A stretch of 64,000 nt of DNA from NCBI RefSeq assembly GCF_001375595.1, contig NZ_CVJQ01000001.1, forward strand, positions 2,197,001 through 2,261,000, given 5' to 3'. Below the pieces are notes generated by a model. That model saw only the letters and a program-made list of their open reading frames with translations. It did no database searches and was not told where the DNA came from. Below are positions 43,291-55,035 of the stretch, in pieces. Positions within the stretch are counted from its first letter, which is position 1; each line of letters starts with the position of its first letter. Made by a program: the position numbers and the translations under genes. Origin of the DNA: Phenylobacterium immobile (ATCC 35973) (GTDB lineage Bacteria > Pseudomonadota > Alphaproteobacteria > Caulobacterales > Caulobacteraceae).

Positions 43291-44347
43291 GGCGCCTTTT
43301 CAAACCCCGCAGGCCCGCGACGCAAGGCTTAGCCGACGAAATCTCTTCGCGCTCGGCGCAGCCGCAGGGCTGTTGGCGGCTTGCGAGAGGCCGATGCGGG
43401 ACACCACGTCGGAGACGCCAGCCCTTGAGATGACCGCCTTGAACCGTGCGGCGGAGGATATCAGCCGGCGGGTGGCGCCCGGGGTCCTGGGGGCGGGCCT
43501 GATGAATCTTGAGAATGGTCAGAGCTGGGCGTTCAACGGCGATCGGCCCTTTCCGATGCAGAGCGTCTTCAAGCTGCCCCTCGCCGCAGCCGTGCTGGCC
43601 GAAATTGAAGCGGGCCGTCTGACCCTGGACGAACGGCTCGTCGTGCGGCCGGAAGACCTGTCGCCGCCCTATTCCCCGATCGCGGACGCCTGGCCCGGGC
43701 GCGCGGACTACACGGTGGCCGAGATGCTGAACGCCGCGGTGCGCGACAGCGACAACACCGCCGCCGACATGCTGATGCGCCGGATCGGCGGCCCAGGCGC
43801 CGTGACCGCCTGGCTGGTCGACAAGGGCGTGACGGAGCTGCGCATTGATCGCTACGAGCGCCAGCTGCAGACCGAGTTCTTCGGCATGGACTCATTCCGC
43901 GAGGCTTGGCGTGGGCGCGAGAAGTTCCTGGCCGCCAAGAACGCCATCGACCCGGCGGCGCGGCGGTCGGCGGTCGTCCGATATCTGTCCGATCCACGCG
44001 ACACCGCCACGCCGCGCGGCATGCTCGACTTCCTCTACAAGCTGGACGACGGGCTGATCATCGGCCCGGTCGTGCGTGAACGGCTGTTCGCCATGATGAC
44101 CGGCGGGCGCGTGACGAGCCGGCTCGCAGCCGCCATGCCCGCCGGCGCAAGTCTGCTGCATAAAACCGGATCTTCCTGGACCGAGCAGGGATTGAACGCG
44201 GCGACCAACGACGTCGGATTGATCACCCTGGCCGATGGCCGGCGCTATGCGGCGGCCGTCTTCCTCTCAGGTGCGAGCCTGGACGATGACGCCCGCGACG
44301 CCGCCATCGCCGAACTGGGCCGTGGCATGATCAAAAGTCTCGGCTAA
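43289..44347 (+). CDS. Class A beta-lactamase with Tat/lipoprotein-type leader
   Basis: 352 residues from ATG 43289 (AAGG 8 nt upstream). The leader carries SRRNLF, a twin-arginine-like motif, and a lipobox LAAC (Cys32), so it may be exported by Tat and lipidated. All class A motifs are present: S92-V-F-K95, S154-D-N156, Glu190 in the omega loop (RIDRYERQLQ) and K292-T-G294. It should hydrolyse beta-lactams in the periplasm; its spectrum cannot be read from the sequence. The start overlaps that of trmJ on the other strand. Confidence 0.92.
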   Translation: MAPFQTPQARDARLSRRNLFALGAAAGLLAACERPMRDTTSETPALEMTALNRAAEDISRRVAPGVLGAGLMNLENGQSWAFNGDRPFPMQSVFKLPLAAAVLAEIEAGRLTLDERLVVRPEDLSPPYSPIADAWPGRADYTVAEMLNAAVRDSDNTAADMLMRRIGGPGAVTAWLVDKGVTELRIDRYERQLQTEFFGMDSFREAWRGREKFLAAKNAIDPAARRSAVVRYLSDPRDTATPRGMLDFLYKLDDGLIIGPVVRERLFAMMTGGRVTSRLAAAMPAGASLLHKTGSSWTEQGLNAATNDVGLITLADGRRYAAAVFLSGASLDDDARDAAIAELGRGMIKSLG

Positions 44348-44432
44348 CGTCTCTCCGGCCTTTGCGTGCGGGCGTGCGGCGGCTATACGCCCTTAGCCCA
44401 AAACGCCACCAATTCGGGGGAGCCCTCGCGCC

Positions 44433-45650
44433 ATGAGCAAGATCAAAGTCGCCAATCCGGTCGTCGACATCGACGGCGATGAAATGACCCGGATCATCTG
44501 GAAGCAGATCAAAGACACCCTGATCTTCCCCTTCCTGGACATCGAACTCGACTACTATGACCTGGGCATGGAGCACCGCGACGCCACCAACGACCAGGTG
44601 ACGATCGACGCGGCCGAGGCCACCAAGAAGCACGGCGTGGCCGTGAAGTGCGCCACCATCACCCCTGATGAAGCCCGGGTGAAGGAATTCAACCTCAAGA
44701 AAATGTGGAAGTCGCCGAACGGCACCATCCGCAACATCCTGGGTGGCGTGATCTTCCGCGAGCCGATCATCTGCAAGAATGTGCCGCGCCTGGTGCCGGG
44801 CTGGACCCAGCCGATCATCATCGGCCGCCACGCCTTCGGCGACCAATACCGCGCCACCGACTTCCTGTTCCCCGGCAAGGGTACGCTGACCATCAAGTTC
44901 GTCGGTGAAGACGGCCAGGTGATCGAGCACGAAGTGTTCCAAAGCCCGGGTTCGGGCGTGGCCATGGCCATGTACAACCTGGACGACTCGATCCGCGACT
45001 TCGCCCACGCCTCCTTCGCCTACGGCTTGAGCCGGAACTACCCGGTCTACATGTCGACGAAGAACACGATCCTCAAAGCCTACGACGGCCGCTTCAAGGA
45101 CATTTTCCAGGAAGTGTTCGACGCCGACTACGCCGCCGAGTTCAAGGCCAAGGGCCTGACCTACGAGCACCGCCTGATCGACGACATGGTCGCCTCGGCG
45201 CTGAAGTGGTCGGGCGGCTATGTCTGGGCCTGCAAGAACTATGACGGCGATGTGCAGTCCGACATCGTGGCCCAAGGCTTCGGCTCGCTGGGCCTGATGA
45301 CCTCGGTGCTGGTCACCCCGGACGGCAAGATCATGGAGGCGGAAGCCGCCCACGGCACCGTCACCCGCCACTACCGCCAGCACCAGAAGGGCGAAGCGAC
45401 CTCGACCAATTCGATCGCGTCGATCTTCGCCTGGACCCGTGGCCTCGAACACCGCGCCAAGCTCGACAACAATCCCGAACTCGACCGCTTCGCCAAGACC
45501 CTGGAAAAAGTCTGCGTCGACACCGTCGAAAGCGGCGTCATGACCAAGGATTTGGCCCTGCTGGTCGGCGCCGATCAGTCCTGGGTTTCGACCGAAGGCT
45601 TCCTCGAAGCGGTCGCGACCAACCTGCAAAAGGCGATGGCTGCGGCCTAA
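44433..45650 (+). CDS. icd: NADP-dependent isocitrate dehydrogenase
   Basis: 405 residues, eukaryote-like homodimeric type typical of alphaproteobacteria: [40 protein letters not shown] (substrate Ser/Asn/Arg), [40 protein letters not shown] (catalytic Lys/Tyr and Asp), [20 protein letters not shown] (NADP loop). TCA-cycle step to 2-oxoglutarate. Followed by a hairpin terminator. Confidence 0.97.
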   Translation: MSKIKVANPVVDIDGDEMTRIIWKQIKDTLIFPFLDIELDYYDLGMEHRDATNDQVTIDAAEATKKHGVAVKCATITPDEARVKEFNLKKMWKSPNGTIRNILGGVIFREPIICKNVPRLVPGWTQPIIIGRHAFGDQYRATDFLFPGKGTLTIKFVGEDGQVIEHEVFQSPGSGVAMAMYNLDDSIRDFAHASFAYGLSRNYPVYMSTKNTILKAYDGRFKDIFQEVFDADYAAEFKAKGLTYEHRLIDDMVASALKWSGGYVWACKNYDGDVQSDIVAQGFGSLGLMTSVLVTPDGKIMEAEAAHGTVTRHYRQHQKGEATSTNSIASIFAWTRGLEHRAKLDNNPELDRFAKTLEKVCVDTVESGVMTKDLALLVGADQSWVSTEGFLEAVATNLQKAMAAA

Positions 45651-45678
45651 ACGCCCGGTCAAACAAGGTTCGTTGAAG

Positions 45679-45714
45679 GACGCCGGTCGAGTGTTAATCT
45701 CGGTCGGCGTTTTC
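45679..45714 (+). terminator. Terminator after icd
   Basis: GACGCCG...CGAG pairs with CTCG...CGGCGT around TGTTAAT, with one internal GT/GT bulge, followed by TTTTCTT. It stands 29 nt after the icd stop. Confidence 0.65.
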
Positions 45715-45729
45715 TTGAGGGCTTGGTGA

Positions 45730-46119
45730 ATGACCGTCGGCTACCTGACGCTAGGTGCGCTTGATCTTGAGAAGGCCTGCGCCTTCTACGACTCCGTGAT
45801 CGCGCCGCTCGGGTTTAACCGGGGCGCCATGGAAGGCGGTTGGGCGTTCTACGGCAAGCCGGACTCCCCCAGCATCGGCGTCTGCTGCCCCCCGTACAAC
45901 GGCCAGCCGGCGACGCCCGGCAACGGCGTGATGATCAGCTTTCGGGCGGATAATATAGAGAAGGTCAACGCCGCCCATCTCGCGGGCCTGGAGAGTGGCG
46001 GGACCATGACCGATGGCGGCGAACCGGGCTATCGCAGCACGACCGCCGTGCGCGGTTACTACGCCGTCTACCTGCGCGATCCGACCGGCAACAAGATCTG
46101 CGTCTACACGCAGAGCTGA
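45730..46119 (+). CDS. VOC-family protein
   Basis: 129 residues, one vicinal-oxygen-chelate domain pair: VGYLTLGALDLEKACAFYDS, APLGFNRGAMEGGWAFYGKP, MISFRADNIEKVNAAHLAGL, YYAVYLRDPTGNKICVYTQ. Metal ligands are only partly recognisable (a Glu/His set is not obvious), so activity is uncertain. Convergent with alaS, 28 nt apart. Confidence 0.88.
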   Translation: MTVGYLTLGALDLEKACAFYDSVIAPLGFNRGAMEGGWAFYGKPDSPSIGVCCPPYNGQPATPGNGVMISFRADNIEKVNAAHLAGLESGGTMTDGGEPGYRSTTAVRGYYAVYLRDPTGNKICVYTQS

Positions 46120-46147
46120 ACTCGCCGGCGAGCTTCGGACGGCTCGC

Positions 46148-48799
<2,652 letters not shown>

Positions 48800-48895
48800 T
48801 GGTCAGGTCTCAAGACAGGCGCTAGCACAACTTAGGAAGCCCGCCCGGTTTACGAAACTTGGCCGCCCGCTCCAAAGAAAAAGGGACTTCAAAGG

Positions 48896-48924
48896 AAAAG
48901 GCGGCGCCCGGGAGACGCCGCCTT
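48896..48924 (-). terminator. recA terminator
   Basis: Arms AAGGCGGCG (48898-48906) and CGCCGCCTT (48916-48924), 9 bp with a 9-nt loop; on the minus strand it is followed by a T-rich run (TTTTCCTTTG). Just downstream of the recA stop. Confidence 0.8.
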
Positions 48925-48950
48925 CAAGTTCATCGTCCCAGGCGATGGGT

Positions 48951-50018
48951 TCAGACGTCGTCTTCCTCGGTCGGGCCGACCAGCAGTTCTTCCTCGATGG
49001 CGGCCTTGGCGCCGCGGACGGCGCGTTCGATGTCATTGGCCATGTCCGGGTTGGCCTTGAGGAACTCCCGCACATTGTCGCGGCCCTGGCCGATCCGTTG
49101 GCTGTTGTAGGAGAACCAAGACCCCGACTTCTCGACCACGCCGGCTTTCACGCCCAGGTCGATGATCTCGCCCAGCTTGGAAATGCCCTGGCCGTACATG
49201 ATGTCGAACTCGACCTCGCGGAACGGCGGGGCGACCTTGTTCTTGACGACCTTCACCCGGACGTTGTTGCCGACGATCTCGTCGCGCAGCTTCACCGAGC
49301 CGGTGCGGCGGATGTCCAGGCGAACGGAGGCGTAGAACTTCAGCGCATTGCCGCCCGTCGTCGTCTCCGGGCTGCCGTACATCACGCCGATCTTCATGCG
49401 GATCTGGTTGATGAAAATGACCAGGGTGTGGGTCTTGGAGATCGACGCGGTCAGCTTGCGCAACGCCTGGCTCATCAGCCGCGCCTGCAAGCCCGGCAGG
49501 CTGTCGCCCATCTCGCCTTCGATTTCCGCCCGGGGCGTCAGCGCCGCGACCGAGTCGATGACGATGATGTCGACCGCGCCGGAGCGCACCAGGGTGTCGG
49601 TGATCTCCAGCGCCTGCTCGCCGGTGTCAGGCTGGGCGACCAGGAGGTCATCCAGGTTCACGCCCAGCTTGTGCGCATAGGACGGATCGAGCGCGTGCTC
49701 GGCGTCGACGAAGGCGGCGACGCCGCCGGCCTTCTGGACCTCCGCCACCACATGCAGCGCGAGCGTCGTCTTGCCTGAGCTTTCCGGACCGTAGATCTCG
49801 ACGATCCGGCCCTTCGGCAGGCCGCCGATGCCCAGCGCCATGTCCAGGCCGAGGGAGCCGGTCGAGACGCTTTCGATCTCGACGATCTTGCCCTTGTCGC
49901 CCAGCTTCATCACCGAGCCCTTGCCGAAGGCCCGATCAATTTGGGAGAGCGCCGCTTCGAGCGCCCGTTGCTTGTCGCCGTCTTCCTTGCCCACGAGTTT
50001 CAACGCCGCCTGACTCAT
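48951..50018 (-). CDS. recA: RecA recombinase
   Basis: 355 residues from ATG 50018. Walker [40 protein letters not shown], Walker [21 protein letters not shown], loop L2 region [31 protein letters not shown], acidic C-terminus ending EEDDV. Central to recombination and SOS induction. An SOS box lies 121-135 nt upstream of the start. Confidence 0.98.
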   Translation of the reverse strand: MSQAALKLVGKEDGDKQRALEAALSQIDRAFGKGSVMKLGDKGKIVEIESVSTGSLGLDMALGIGGLPKGRIVEIYGPESSGKTTLALHVVAEVQKAGGVAAFVDAEHALDPSYAHKLGVNLDDLLVAQPDTGEQALEITDTLVRSGAVDIIVIDSVAALTPRAEIEGEMGDSLPGLQARLMSQALRKLTASISKTHTLVIFINQIRMKIGVMYGSPETTTGGNALKFYASVRLDIRRTGSVKLRDEIVGNNVRVKVVKNKVAPPFREVEFDIMYGQGISKLGEIIDLGVKAGVVEKSGSWFSYNSQRIGQGRDNVREFLKANPDMANDIERAVRGAKAAIEEELLVGPTEEDDV

Positions 50019-50138
50019 TTGCTTCAAGGCCCCTCTATCCCACGATTCCGCCAGGCCGACGCCTATTCGCCGACCGGTCCGTCCGCACCTAGAGAGCATC
50101 GCGCGCCGCCAAAATCGGTCGTACGTGTTTTGTTCTCT

Positions 50139-50153
50139 GTTCGCAACATGTTC
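50139..50153. promoter_or_regulatory. LexA (SOS) box of recA
   Basis: GTTCGCAACATGTTC fits the alphaproteobacterial LexA site GTTC-N7-GTTC exactly. A further GTTC at 50132-50135 stands three bases to its left. It lies in the upstream region of recA and also ahead of the divergent membrane-protein gene. Confidence 0.85.
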
Positions 50154-50262
50154 TCATCCGCGAGTCAGCGCAAGCTCATTCCGCACCATGAGCTTGGCCG
50201 CGAACCAAAGCTGTGGCGAACTGGGCCGCGAGCCAACAGAAGAGCGCCAGACCGTGGATTTC

Positions 50263-50928
50263 ATGAAGCTTCTGCGGAGCCTCGAAGAGATTCTCTTCGA
50301 GGTCATTTCCTGGCTGGTCTTCTACCCGCTGACGCTGTGGCGGATCCTGACGCGGCCCCTGGCCACCATGCGCTATTCCGATGCCGAACTGACCGCTCAC
50401 TCGGACGACGACACGGAGTACGACGCGGCGCTGTCGCCGCCCCTGTTGCTGCTGATCACGGTGCTGCTCGTCAACGCCGTCGGTCAGGCTCTGCATCATC
50501 AGAGCCTGACCGCTTCGTCGCACCTTATGGGGTTGGTCGAAGCCTCCCCGCAGAACCTGATGCTGTTTCGCGGCCTGGTCTTCAGCCTCATTCCGCTGGT
50601 GGCGGCTGTCACCCTCCTGCGGCGCCAGCGTGTGAAGCTCTCGAGGTCGACCCTGAAGCCGCCGTTCTTCGCCCAGTGCTATCTCGCCGCCCCCTGCGCC
50701 ATCGTCGTCGGCCTGGGCGTCGCGATCTTCCAGCGTCAGGACATTCCCAATGTCTTCGGCGGCGTGCTCATGCTGGCGGGAACCGCGTGGTTCCTGGTGA
50801 CCCAGACCCGCTGGTTTCGCCAGGAACTCTCTCTGTCATGGCCGCGCGCGGCGTGGACCGCCGTTTGGGCCCTACTCCGAGCGCTATTCTACCTTGAGCT
50901 GCTGCTCATTCCTCTTGCCCTGTTCTAA
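50263..50928 (+). CDS. Hypothetical multi-pass membrane protein, divergent from recA
   Basis: 221 residues from ATG 50263 (GTG 50254 also possible; longer frames to 50125 run through the recA control region). Five predicted membrane helices (LLLLITVLLVNAVGQAL; LVFSLIPLVAAVTLL; FAQCYLAAPCAIVVGLGVAI; GGVLMLAGTAWFLVT; LLRALFYLELLLIPLALF) after an acidic SDDDTEYD stretch. Resembles Yip1-type or permease-like proteins loosely; no function assigned. Confidence 0.78.
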   Translation: MKLLRSLEEILFEVISWLVFYPLTLWRILTRPLATMRYSDAELTAHSDDDTEYDAALSPPLLLLITVLLVNAVGQALHHQSLTASSHLMGLVEASPQNLMLFRGLVFSLIPLVAAVTLLRRQRVKLSRSTLKPPFFAQCYLAAPCAIVVGLGVAIFQRQDIPNVFGGVLMLAGTAWFLVTQTRWFRQELSLSWPRAAWTAVWALLRALFYLELLLIPLALF

Positions 50929-50939
50929 GGGCGGGACGC

Positions 50940-51158
50940 TCAGGCCTGGAGCGCGGTTTCTGTCGCGTTGATCTCTGTCTCGATCCAGTCGTGACCGGTC
51001 TTCATCAATACGCCCTCGATAGCGGTGATGTGAACGCTCAGGCGTTCCCGGATCTCAGGATCGACATCGTCGCGGCCGGCCATCCACTTGGCCACCAGAT
51101 GCAGGCCGAAGGCGCTGTGCAGGCACAGCTTTTCCAATTGTTCTTGTGAAAGGGTCAT
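50940..51158 (-). CDS. Small hypothetical protein
   Basis: 72 residues, helical and acidic-to-neutral (LSQEQLEKLCLHSAFGLHLV; MAGRDDVDPEIRERLSVHIT). GAAAGG stands before ATG 51158. I do not recognise the family. Confidence 0.72.
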   Translation of the reverse strand: MTLSQEQLEKLCLHSAFGLHLVAKWMAGRDDVDPEIRERLSVHITAIEGVLMKTGHDWIETEINATETALQA

Positions 51159-51217
51159 GCGCGTCCTCCAGCCCCGACAGGACTAGAATTCGCAACTTTG
51201 CACCGGGTTCGCCGAAA

Positions 51218-51805
51218 TCAGTAGCGTTGCTCGACGGCCGTCACGCCCCACTTCGGCGGCGGTGGAACATAGGCGCGAAACGCGTCGATCGCAGCGGCGG
51301 TCGTGTCCGCATAGATCAACATCTCGCCGTACGGGCGGGCGAGAAAGCCCTTGTCGCACATCTGTTCGACGGTGGCGCGCAAGGGCTCGTAATAGCCGTT
51401 CACATTGACGAAGCCGCAGGGCTTGGAATGGAAGCCGAGCATGGCCCAGGTCCACTGCTCGAACACCTCTTCCAGGGTGCCGGCGCCGCCCGGCAGGCAC
51501 AGGAAGCCGTCGCCTAGCTCGGCCATGGCCCATTTGCGCTCATGCATGGAGTTGACGACCTTGAGCTCGGTCACGCCGGTGTGGGCGATCTCCTGGCTCA
51601 CCAGATCGGCCGGCATCACCCCCACCACCTTGCCGCCGGCGGCCAAGGCGGCGTCAGCGACCGCCCCCATCAGCCCGACCTTGCCGCCGCCATAGATGAG
51701 GGTCAGCCCCTGCTCGGCGATCAGGGTTCCTGCGCGCACGGCCTCCGCCAGGAAGGCCGGATCGGTCCCGATGGAGGACCCGCAATAGACGCAAATACTG
51801 TTCAC
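51218..51805 (-). CDS. LOG-family phosphoribohydrolase-like protein
   Basis: 195 residues from GTG 51805 (ATG 51844 is an alternative start). LOG/TIGR00730 features: SICVYCGSSIGTDPAFLAEA, LIYGGGKVGLMGAVADAALA, GGKVVGVMP, and the catalytic PGGxGTxxE motif in LPGGAGTLEEVFEQWTWAML. LOG proteins release cytokinin bases or ribose 5-phosphate from nucleotides; the bacterial role outside plants is unclear. Confidence 0.9.
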   Translation of the reverse strand: MNSICVYCGSSIGTDPAFLAEAVRAGTLIAEQGLTLIYGGGKVGLMGAVADAALAAGGKVVGVMPADLVSQEIAHTGVTELKVVNSMHERKWAMAELGDGFLCLPGGAGTLEEVFEQWTWAMLGFHSKPCGFVNVNGYYEPLRATVEQMCDKGFLARPYGEMLIYADTTAAAIDAFRAYVPPPPKWGVTAVEQRY

Positions 51806-51980
51806 GCAGGCATGTTGAACCTGCCGGGGCCGGTTGTCGATCATCGCACGATTCAGCGACCGCCCATCACGCGGCTGGCCTAGTCGCAATTCGCCAGCTA
51901 CATAATTGCAATGCACGCCCAACTCAGGGCTGCTGCGCCGACTCTCGGTGCGATCTTCGACTTCTATCTAGGGCACTCGA

Positions 51981-52529
51981 ATGGCGAGCGGCACGGTCAA
52001 GTGGTTCAATACCGCTAAGGGTTTTGGGTTTGTGCAACCGGACGACGGCGGTTCCGACGTCTTCGTCCACATTTCTGCAGTCGAACAGGCGGGCCTTCGT
52101 GGCCTGAATGAAGGCGATCAGGTTCAGTACGAGCTGGAGCAGGACCGTCGGTCCGGCAAGCTGTCGGCTGGCCAACTGGTCGTCACCGGCCAGGGTGAAG
52201 CGCCTTCGCGTCCGCGCGGCGGCGGCGGCGGTGATCGTGGCGGTTTCGACCGTCCGCGCAGCGGCGGTTTCGATCGTCCGCCGCGTGATTTCGCCCCCCG
52301 TGGCGATGCGGCTGGTTCCGGCGCTGGCGTGGTGAAGTGGTTCAACCCCGCCAAGGGCTTCGGCTTCATCCAGCCGGACGGCGGCGGCCAGGATGTGTTT
52401 GTGCACATCTCGGCGGTCGAACAAGCTGGCTTGCGTGGTCTGAACGAAGGCCAAACGGTCTCCTTCGACCTCGAGCAGGACCGTCGCAGCGGCAAGACCT
52501 CTGCGACCAACCTGCGCGTCACCGGCTAA
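51981..52529 (+). CDS. Double cold-shock-domain protein
   Basis: 182 residues with two CSDs, each with RNP1 and RNP2: residues 3-70 ([40 protein letters not shown]) and 115-182 ([40 protein letters not shown]). They are joined by a Gly/Arg-rich linker ([14 protein letters not shown]...). Double-CSD proteins are typical of Caulobacter and relatives and act as RNA chaperones in cold or stationary phase. The ~75 bp upstream may be a regulated leader. Confidence 0.93.
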   Translation: MASGTVKWFNTAKGFGFVQPDDGGSDVFVHISAVEQAGLRGLNEGDQVQYELEQDRRSGKLSAGQLVVTGQGEAPSRPRGGGGGDRGGFDRPRSGGFDRPPRDFAPRGDAAGSGAGVVKWFNPAKGFGFIQPDGGGQDVFVHISAVEQAGLRGLNEGQTVSFDLEQDRRSGKTSATNLRVTG

Positions 52530-52556
52530 ACACCCGCGACGTCTCTATCGGATAAG

Positions 52557-52590
52557 GCCCGCGTGCGTCTCTGCGATGCGCGCGGGCTTT
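52557..52590. terminator. Terminator after the cold-shock gene
   Basis: GCCCGCG (52557-52563) pairs with CGCGGGC (52581-52587) with partial inner pairing, followed by TTT. It lies between two convergent genes and can serve both. Confidence 0.7.
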
Positions 52591-52619
52591 GTCATGCCCT
52601 GTTGCTTGGGTGCGTTGGC

Positions 52620-53285
52620 CTAGAACAGGCTGGCCACCAGATTGATTGTCAGGGCCACGATCAGGGTGTTGAAGACGAAGGCCACCAGGCTATGCATCGT
52701 GCCGACCCGGCGCAGCGCCTTGCCGGTGAAGCTGATGTCAGCGGTCTGCGACGCCACACCGATCACCACCGAGAAGTGGACGAAATCCCAGTAATCGGGC
52801 TCCTCGCCGCCCGGAAAATTCAAGCCGCCGGCGTCGCCGCCGCCCTCGCCCGCGCCGTAGTATTCGTGGGCGTAGTGCAGGGCGAAGATCAGCTGCATCA
52901 CCGTCCAGGACAACACCACCGTCGCAAAGGCGAAGACCACATGGGCGGCGCGCAGGACGCCGTGATCCACCTTGGCGAAGAATAGCTCATTGGCCACCGC
53001 CGCCACGCTCACCGCCGCCGCGGCTGTCATCAGCCCCAGGATCAGACCGCGGCCCTCGTCATCCTGGGCGGCGTTTCGGCGGATCGCATCAGGCTGGCTG
53101 AACGCCAGCCTCGGGAGAAGCAGGCCGATGAAGGCGACGCAGGCCACGTCCCAGCCGATGGCGAAAATCGCCGGCGCCTGCAGGCCCGGCCACGCCAGCT
53201 TGACCCCCAGTCCTGCGAACAGGCCGAGTCCCAGCGATATCCAAAGCCTGGGCCTTCCCCTTAGCATCGCAGATGGCGTCGGCAT
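52620..53285 (-). CDS. DUF1345 membrane protein
   Basis: 221 residues, about five membrane helices. DUF1345 hallmark near the C-terminus: PDYWDFVHFSVVIGVASQTA, DISFTGKALRRVGTMHSLVA, FVFNTLIVALTINLVASLF. Function unknown. Starts 9 nt after the stop of the NUDIX gene; likely co-transcribed. Confidence 0.88.
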   Translation of the reverse strand: MPTPSAMLRGRPRLWISLGLGLFAGLGVKLAWPGLQAPAIFAIGWDVACVAFIGLLLPRLAFSQPDAIRRNAAQDDEGRGLILGLMTAAAAVSVAAVANELFFAKVDHGVLRAAHVVFAFATVVLSWTVMQLIFALHYAHEYYGAGEGGGDAGGLNFPGGEEPDYWDFVHFSVVIGVASQTADISFTGKALRRVGTMHSLVAFVFNTLIVALTINLVASLF

Positions 53286-53294
53286 CGCGCGAGC

Positions 53295-53780
53295 CTACCA
53301 GGGGAGGCTGAGGGGGGATTCGGGCAACCGCCCGTCAAGGACGTCCTCCAGCAGCATGGCGAGCCGCTGGGGGTAGACGTTGTCCGTCGTCGCCAGCAGC
53401 TCCTCACGCGTCCACCAGCGCAGATCGGTGCAGAAATCCTGTTCATGGGCGAGCCAGCCATCTCGGCTCAGCTCGCCGCCGTCGCATCGGGCGACGATGT
53501 AGCTTTCCTTGAAGTAGAGGGGCCCTGAGCCCAGGCCGGGGTCGAAGACGCCTTCGCGCAGCCAGATGACGGGTCCGACCTCCGAAGCCTCCAATCCCGT
53601 CTCCTCACGCACCTCGCGAACAGCAGCCTCGGCGAGGCTTTCGCCAGGCTCAAGCCCACCGCCAACGGTGAACCAGGCGCCCAGCTCATCCCGGGACGCC
53701 CCCGGCAGTCGCCCGCGCATCAGCGCGATGCGCCCCTCAGGGTCCAACAGGACAACACGTGCGCTCGGACGTTCTCGCAT
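53295..53780 (-). CDS. NUDIX hydrolase
   Basis: 161 residues. NUDIX box complete: GGGLEPGESLAEAAVREVRE followed by ETGLE, with the metal-binding REVREE. N-terminal RVVLLDPEGRIALMRGRLP. It hydrolyses nucleoside-diphosphate-linked substrates; exact one unknown. Cytoplasmic housekeeping type. Confidence 0.9.
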   Translation of the reverse strand: MRERPSARVVLLDPEGRIALMRGRLPGASRDELGAWFTVGGGLEPGESLAEAAVREVREETGLEASEVGPVIWLREGVFDPGLGSGPLYFKESYIVARCDGGELSRDGWLAHEQDFCTDLRWWTREELLATTDNVYPQRLAMLLEDVLDGRLPESPLSLPW

Positions 53781-53826
53781 CCGGCTCTTCTAGCTGATTT
53801 GCCCGCGAGCGCGTACATCCCGGCCC

Positions 53827-55035
53827 ATGACAGTTCAGGTGGCGGTGATCGGCGGCGGGCCGGCCGGGTTGATGGCCGCCGAACAGGCGAGCGCGGCGGG
53901 CGCCCAGGTGACGGTCTACGAGCGCATGCCCAGCGTCGGGCGCAAGCTCCTGATGGCTGGTCGCGGCGGGCTGAACCTCACCCATTCCGAGGCCTTGCCG
54001 CAATTCCTGCGCCGCTATGGGCCGGCCGAAGACAGGCTTCAGCCCCACATCGACTCGTTCACGCCGGAGGCCTTGACCGCCTGGGCCAAGGGCCTCGGGC
54101 AGGAGACCTTCGTCGGCACTAGCGGACGGATATTCCCCAAGGCGCTGAAGGCCTCACCGCTCCTGCGGGCCTGGCTCGCGAGACTCGCCAGCCAAGGCGT
54201 CGCCTTCGCCCTCCGCCACGACTGGCGCGGCTGGGAAGGCTCAGCGCTGTGCTTTGAGACCCCGGACGGTCCGCGCCTCGTTGAGGCCGACGCCACCATC
54301 CTGGCGCTCGGCGGCGCCAGCTGGCCTCGGCTGGGGGCGACCGGCGCATGGGCCGACCGGCTGCGCGACGAAGGCGTCGCGGTGGCGGCGTTCGCGCCCG
54401 CCAACAGCGGCTTCAACATCGCCTGGTCGGACATCTTCCGCGACCGGCACGCCGGTCAGGCGCTGAAGAACGTCATCGTCGGCTTCGAAGGTCGCCGCTC
54501 TCGCGGCGACGTCATGGTGACCGGCTACGGCCTGGAGGGCGGCCCGATCTATGCGCTCTCGGCCCACATGCGCGAGGCGCTGGCCGCCGGACGCCCTGCC
54601 CTGCTGCACATCGACCTTATGCCGGATCGCAAACTGAGCGCCGTCACCGGACTGCTCGCCCAGGACGACGGCGGCGCCTCGACGCTGACGAACCGCCTGC
54701 GCAAGGTGCTGAAGCTGTCGCCGGTGGAGATCAACATCCTGCGCGAAGGCCATGGCGTCGCCCTGCCCACCGCCCCAGGCGCGCTGGCCGGGGCGGTGAA
54801 GGATACGACGCTTCGCCTCACCGGCGTCCAGTCGTTGGCCCGCGCCATCTCCACCGCCGGCGGCCTGGAGTTCTCCGAGCTGGATGAGCGCCTGATGTTG
54901 CGCCGCCGCCCTGGCGTCTTCGTCGCCGGCGAGATGTTGGATTGGGAAGCCCCCACCGGCGGATACCTCCTGCAGGCCGCCTTCGCGACCGGCCGCGCGG
55001 CGGGACAGGCGGCCGCGGACTACGCGAGGGCCTAG
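53827..55035 (+). CDS. HI0933-like/TIGR03862 flavoprotein
   Basis: 402 residues. FAD-binding GxGxxG start AVIGGGPAGLMAAEQASAAG, KLLMAGRGGLNLTHSEALPQ characteristic of the HI0933/TIGR03862 family, ILALGGASWPRLGATGAWAD, and the C-terminal FAD loop GVFVAGEMLDWEAPTGGYLL. Predicted NAD(P)/FAD-dependent oxidoreductase; substrate unknown. Its stop shares CTAG with the cckA stop on the other strand. Confidence 0.92.
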   Translation: MTVQVAVIGGGPAGLMAAEQASAAGAQVTVYERMPSVGRKLLMAGRGGLNLTHSEALPQFLRRYGPAEDRLQPHIDSFTPEALTAWAKGLGQETFVGTSGRIFPKALKASPLLRAWLARLASQGVAFALRHDWRGWEGSALCFETPDGPRLVEADATILALGGASWPRLGATGAWADRLRDEGVAVAAFAPANSGFNIAWSDIFRDRHAGQALKNVIVGFEGRRSRGDVMVTGYGLEGGPIYALSAHMREALAAGRPALLHIDLMPDRKLSAVTGLLAQDDGGASTLTNRLRKVLKLSPVEINILREGHGVALPTAPGALAGAVKDTTLRLTGVQSLARAISTAGGLEFSELDERLMLRRRPGVFVAGEMLDWEAPTGGYLLQAAFATGRAAGQAAADYARA

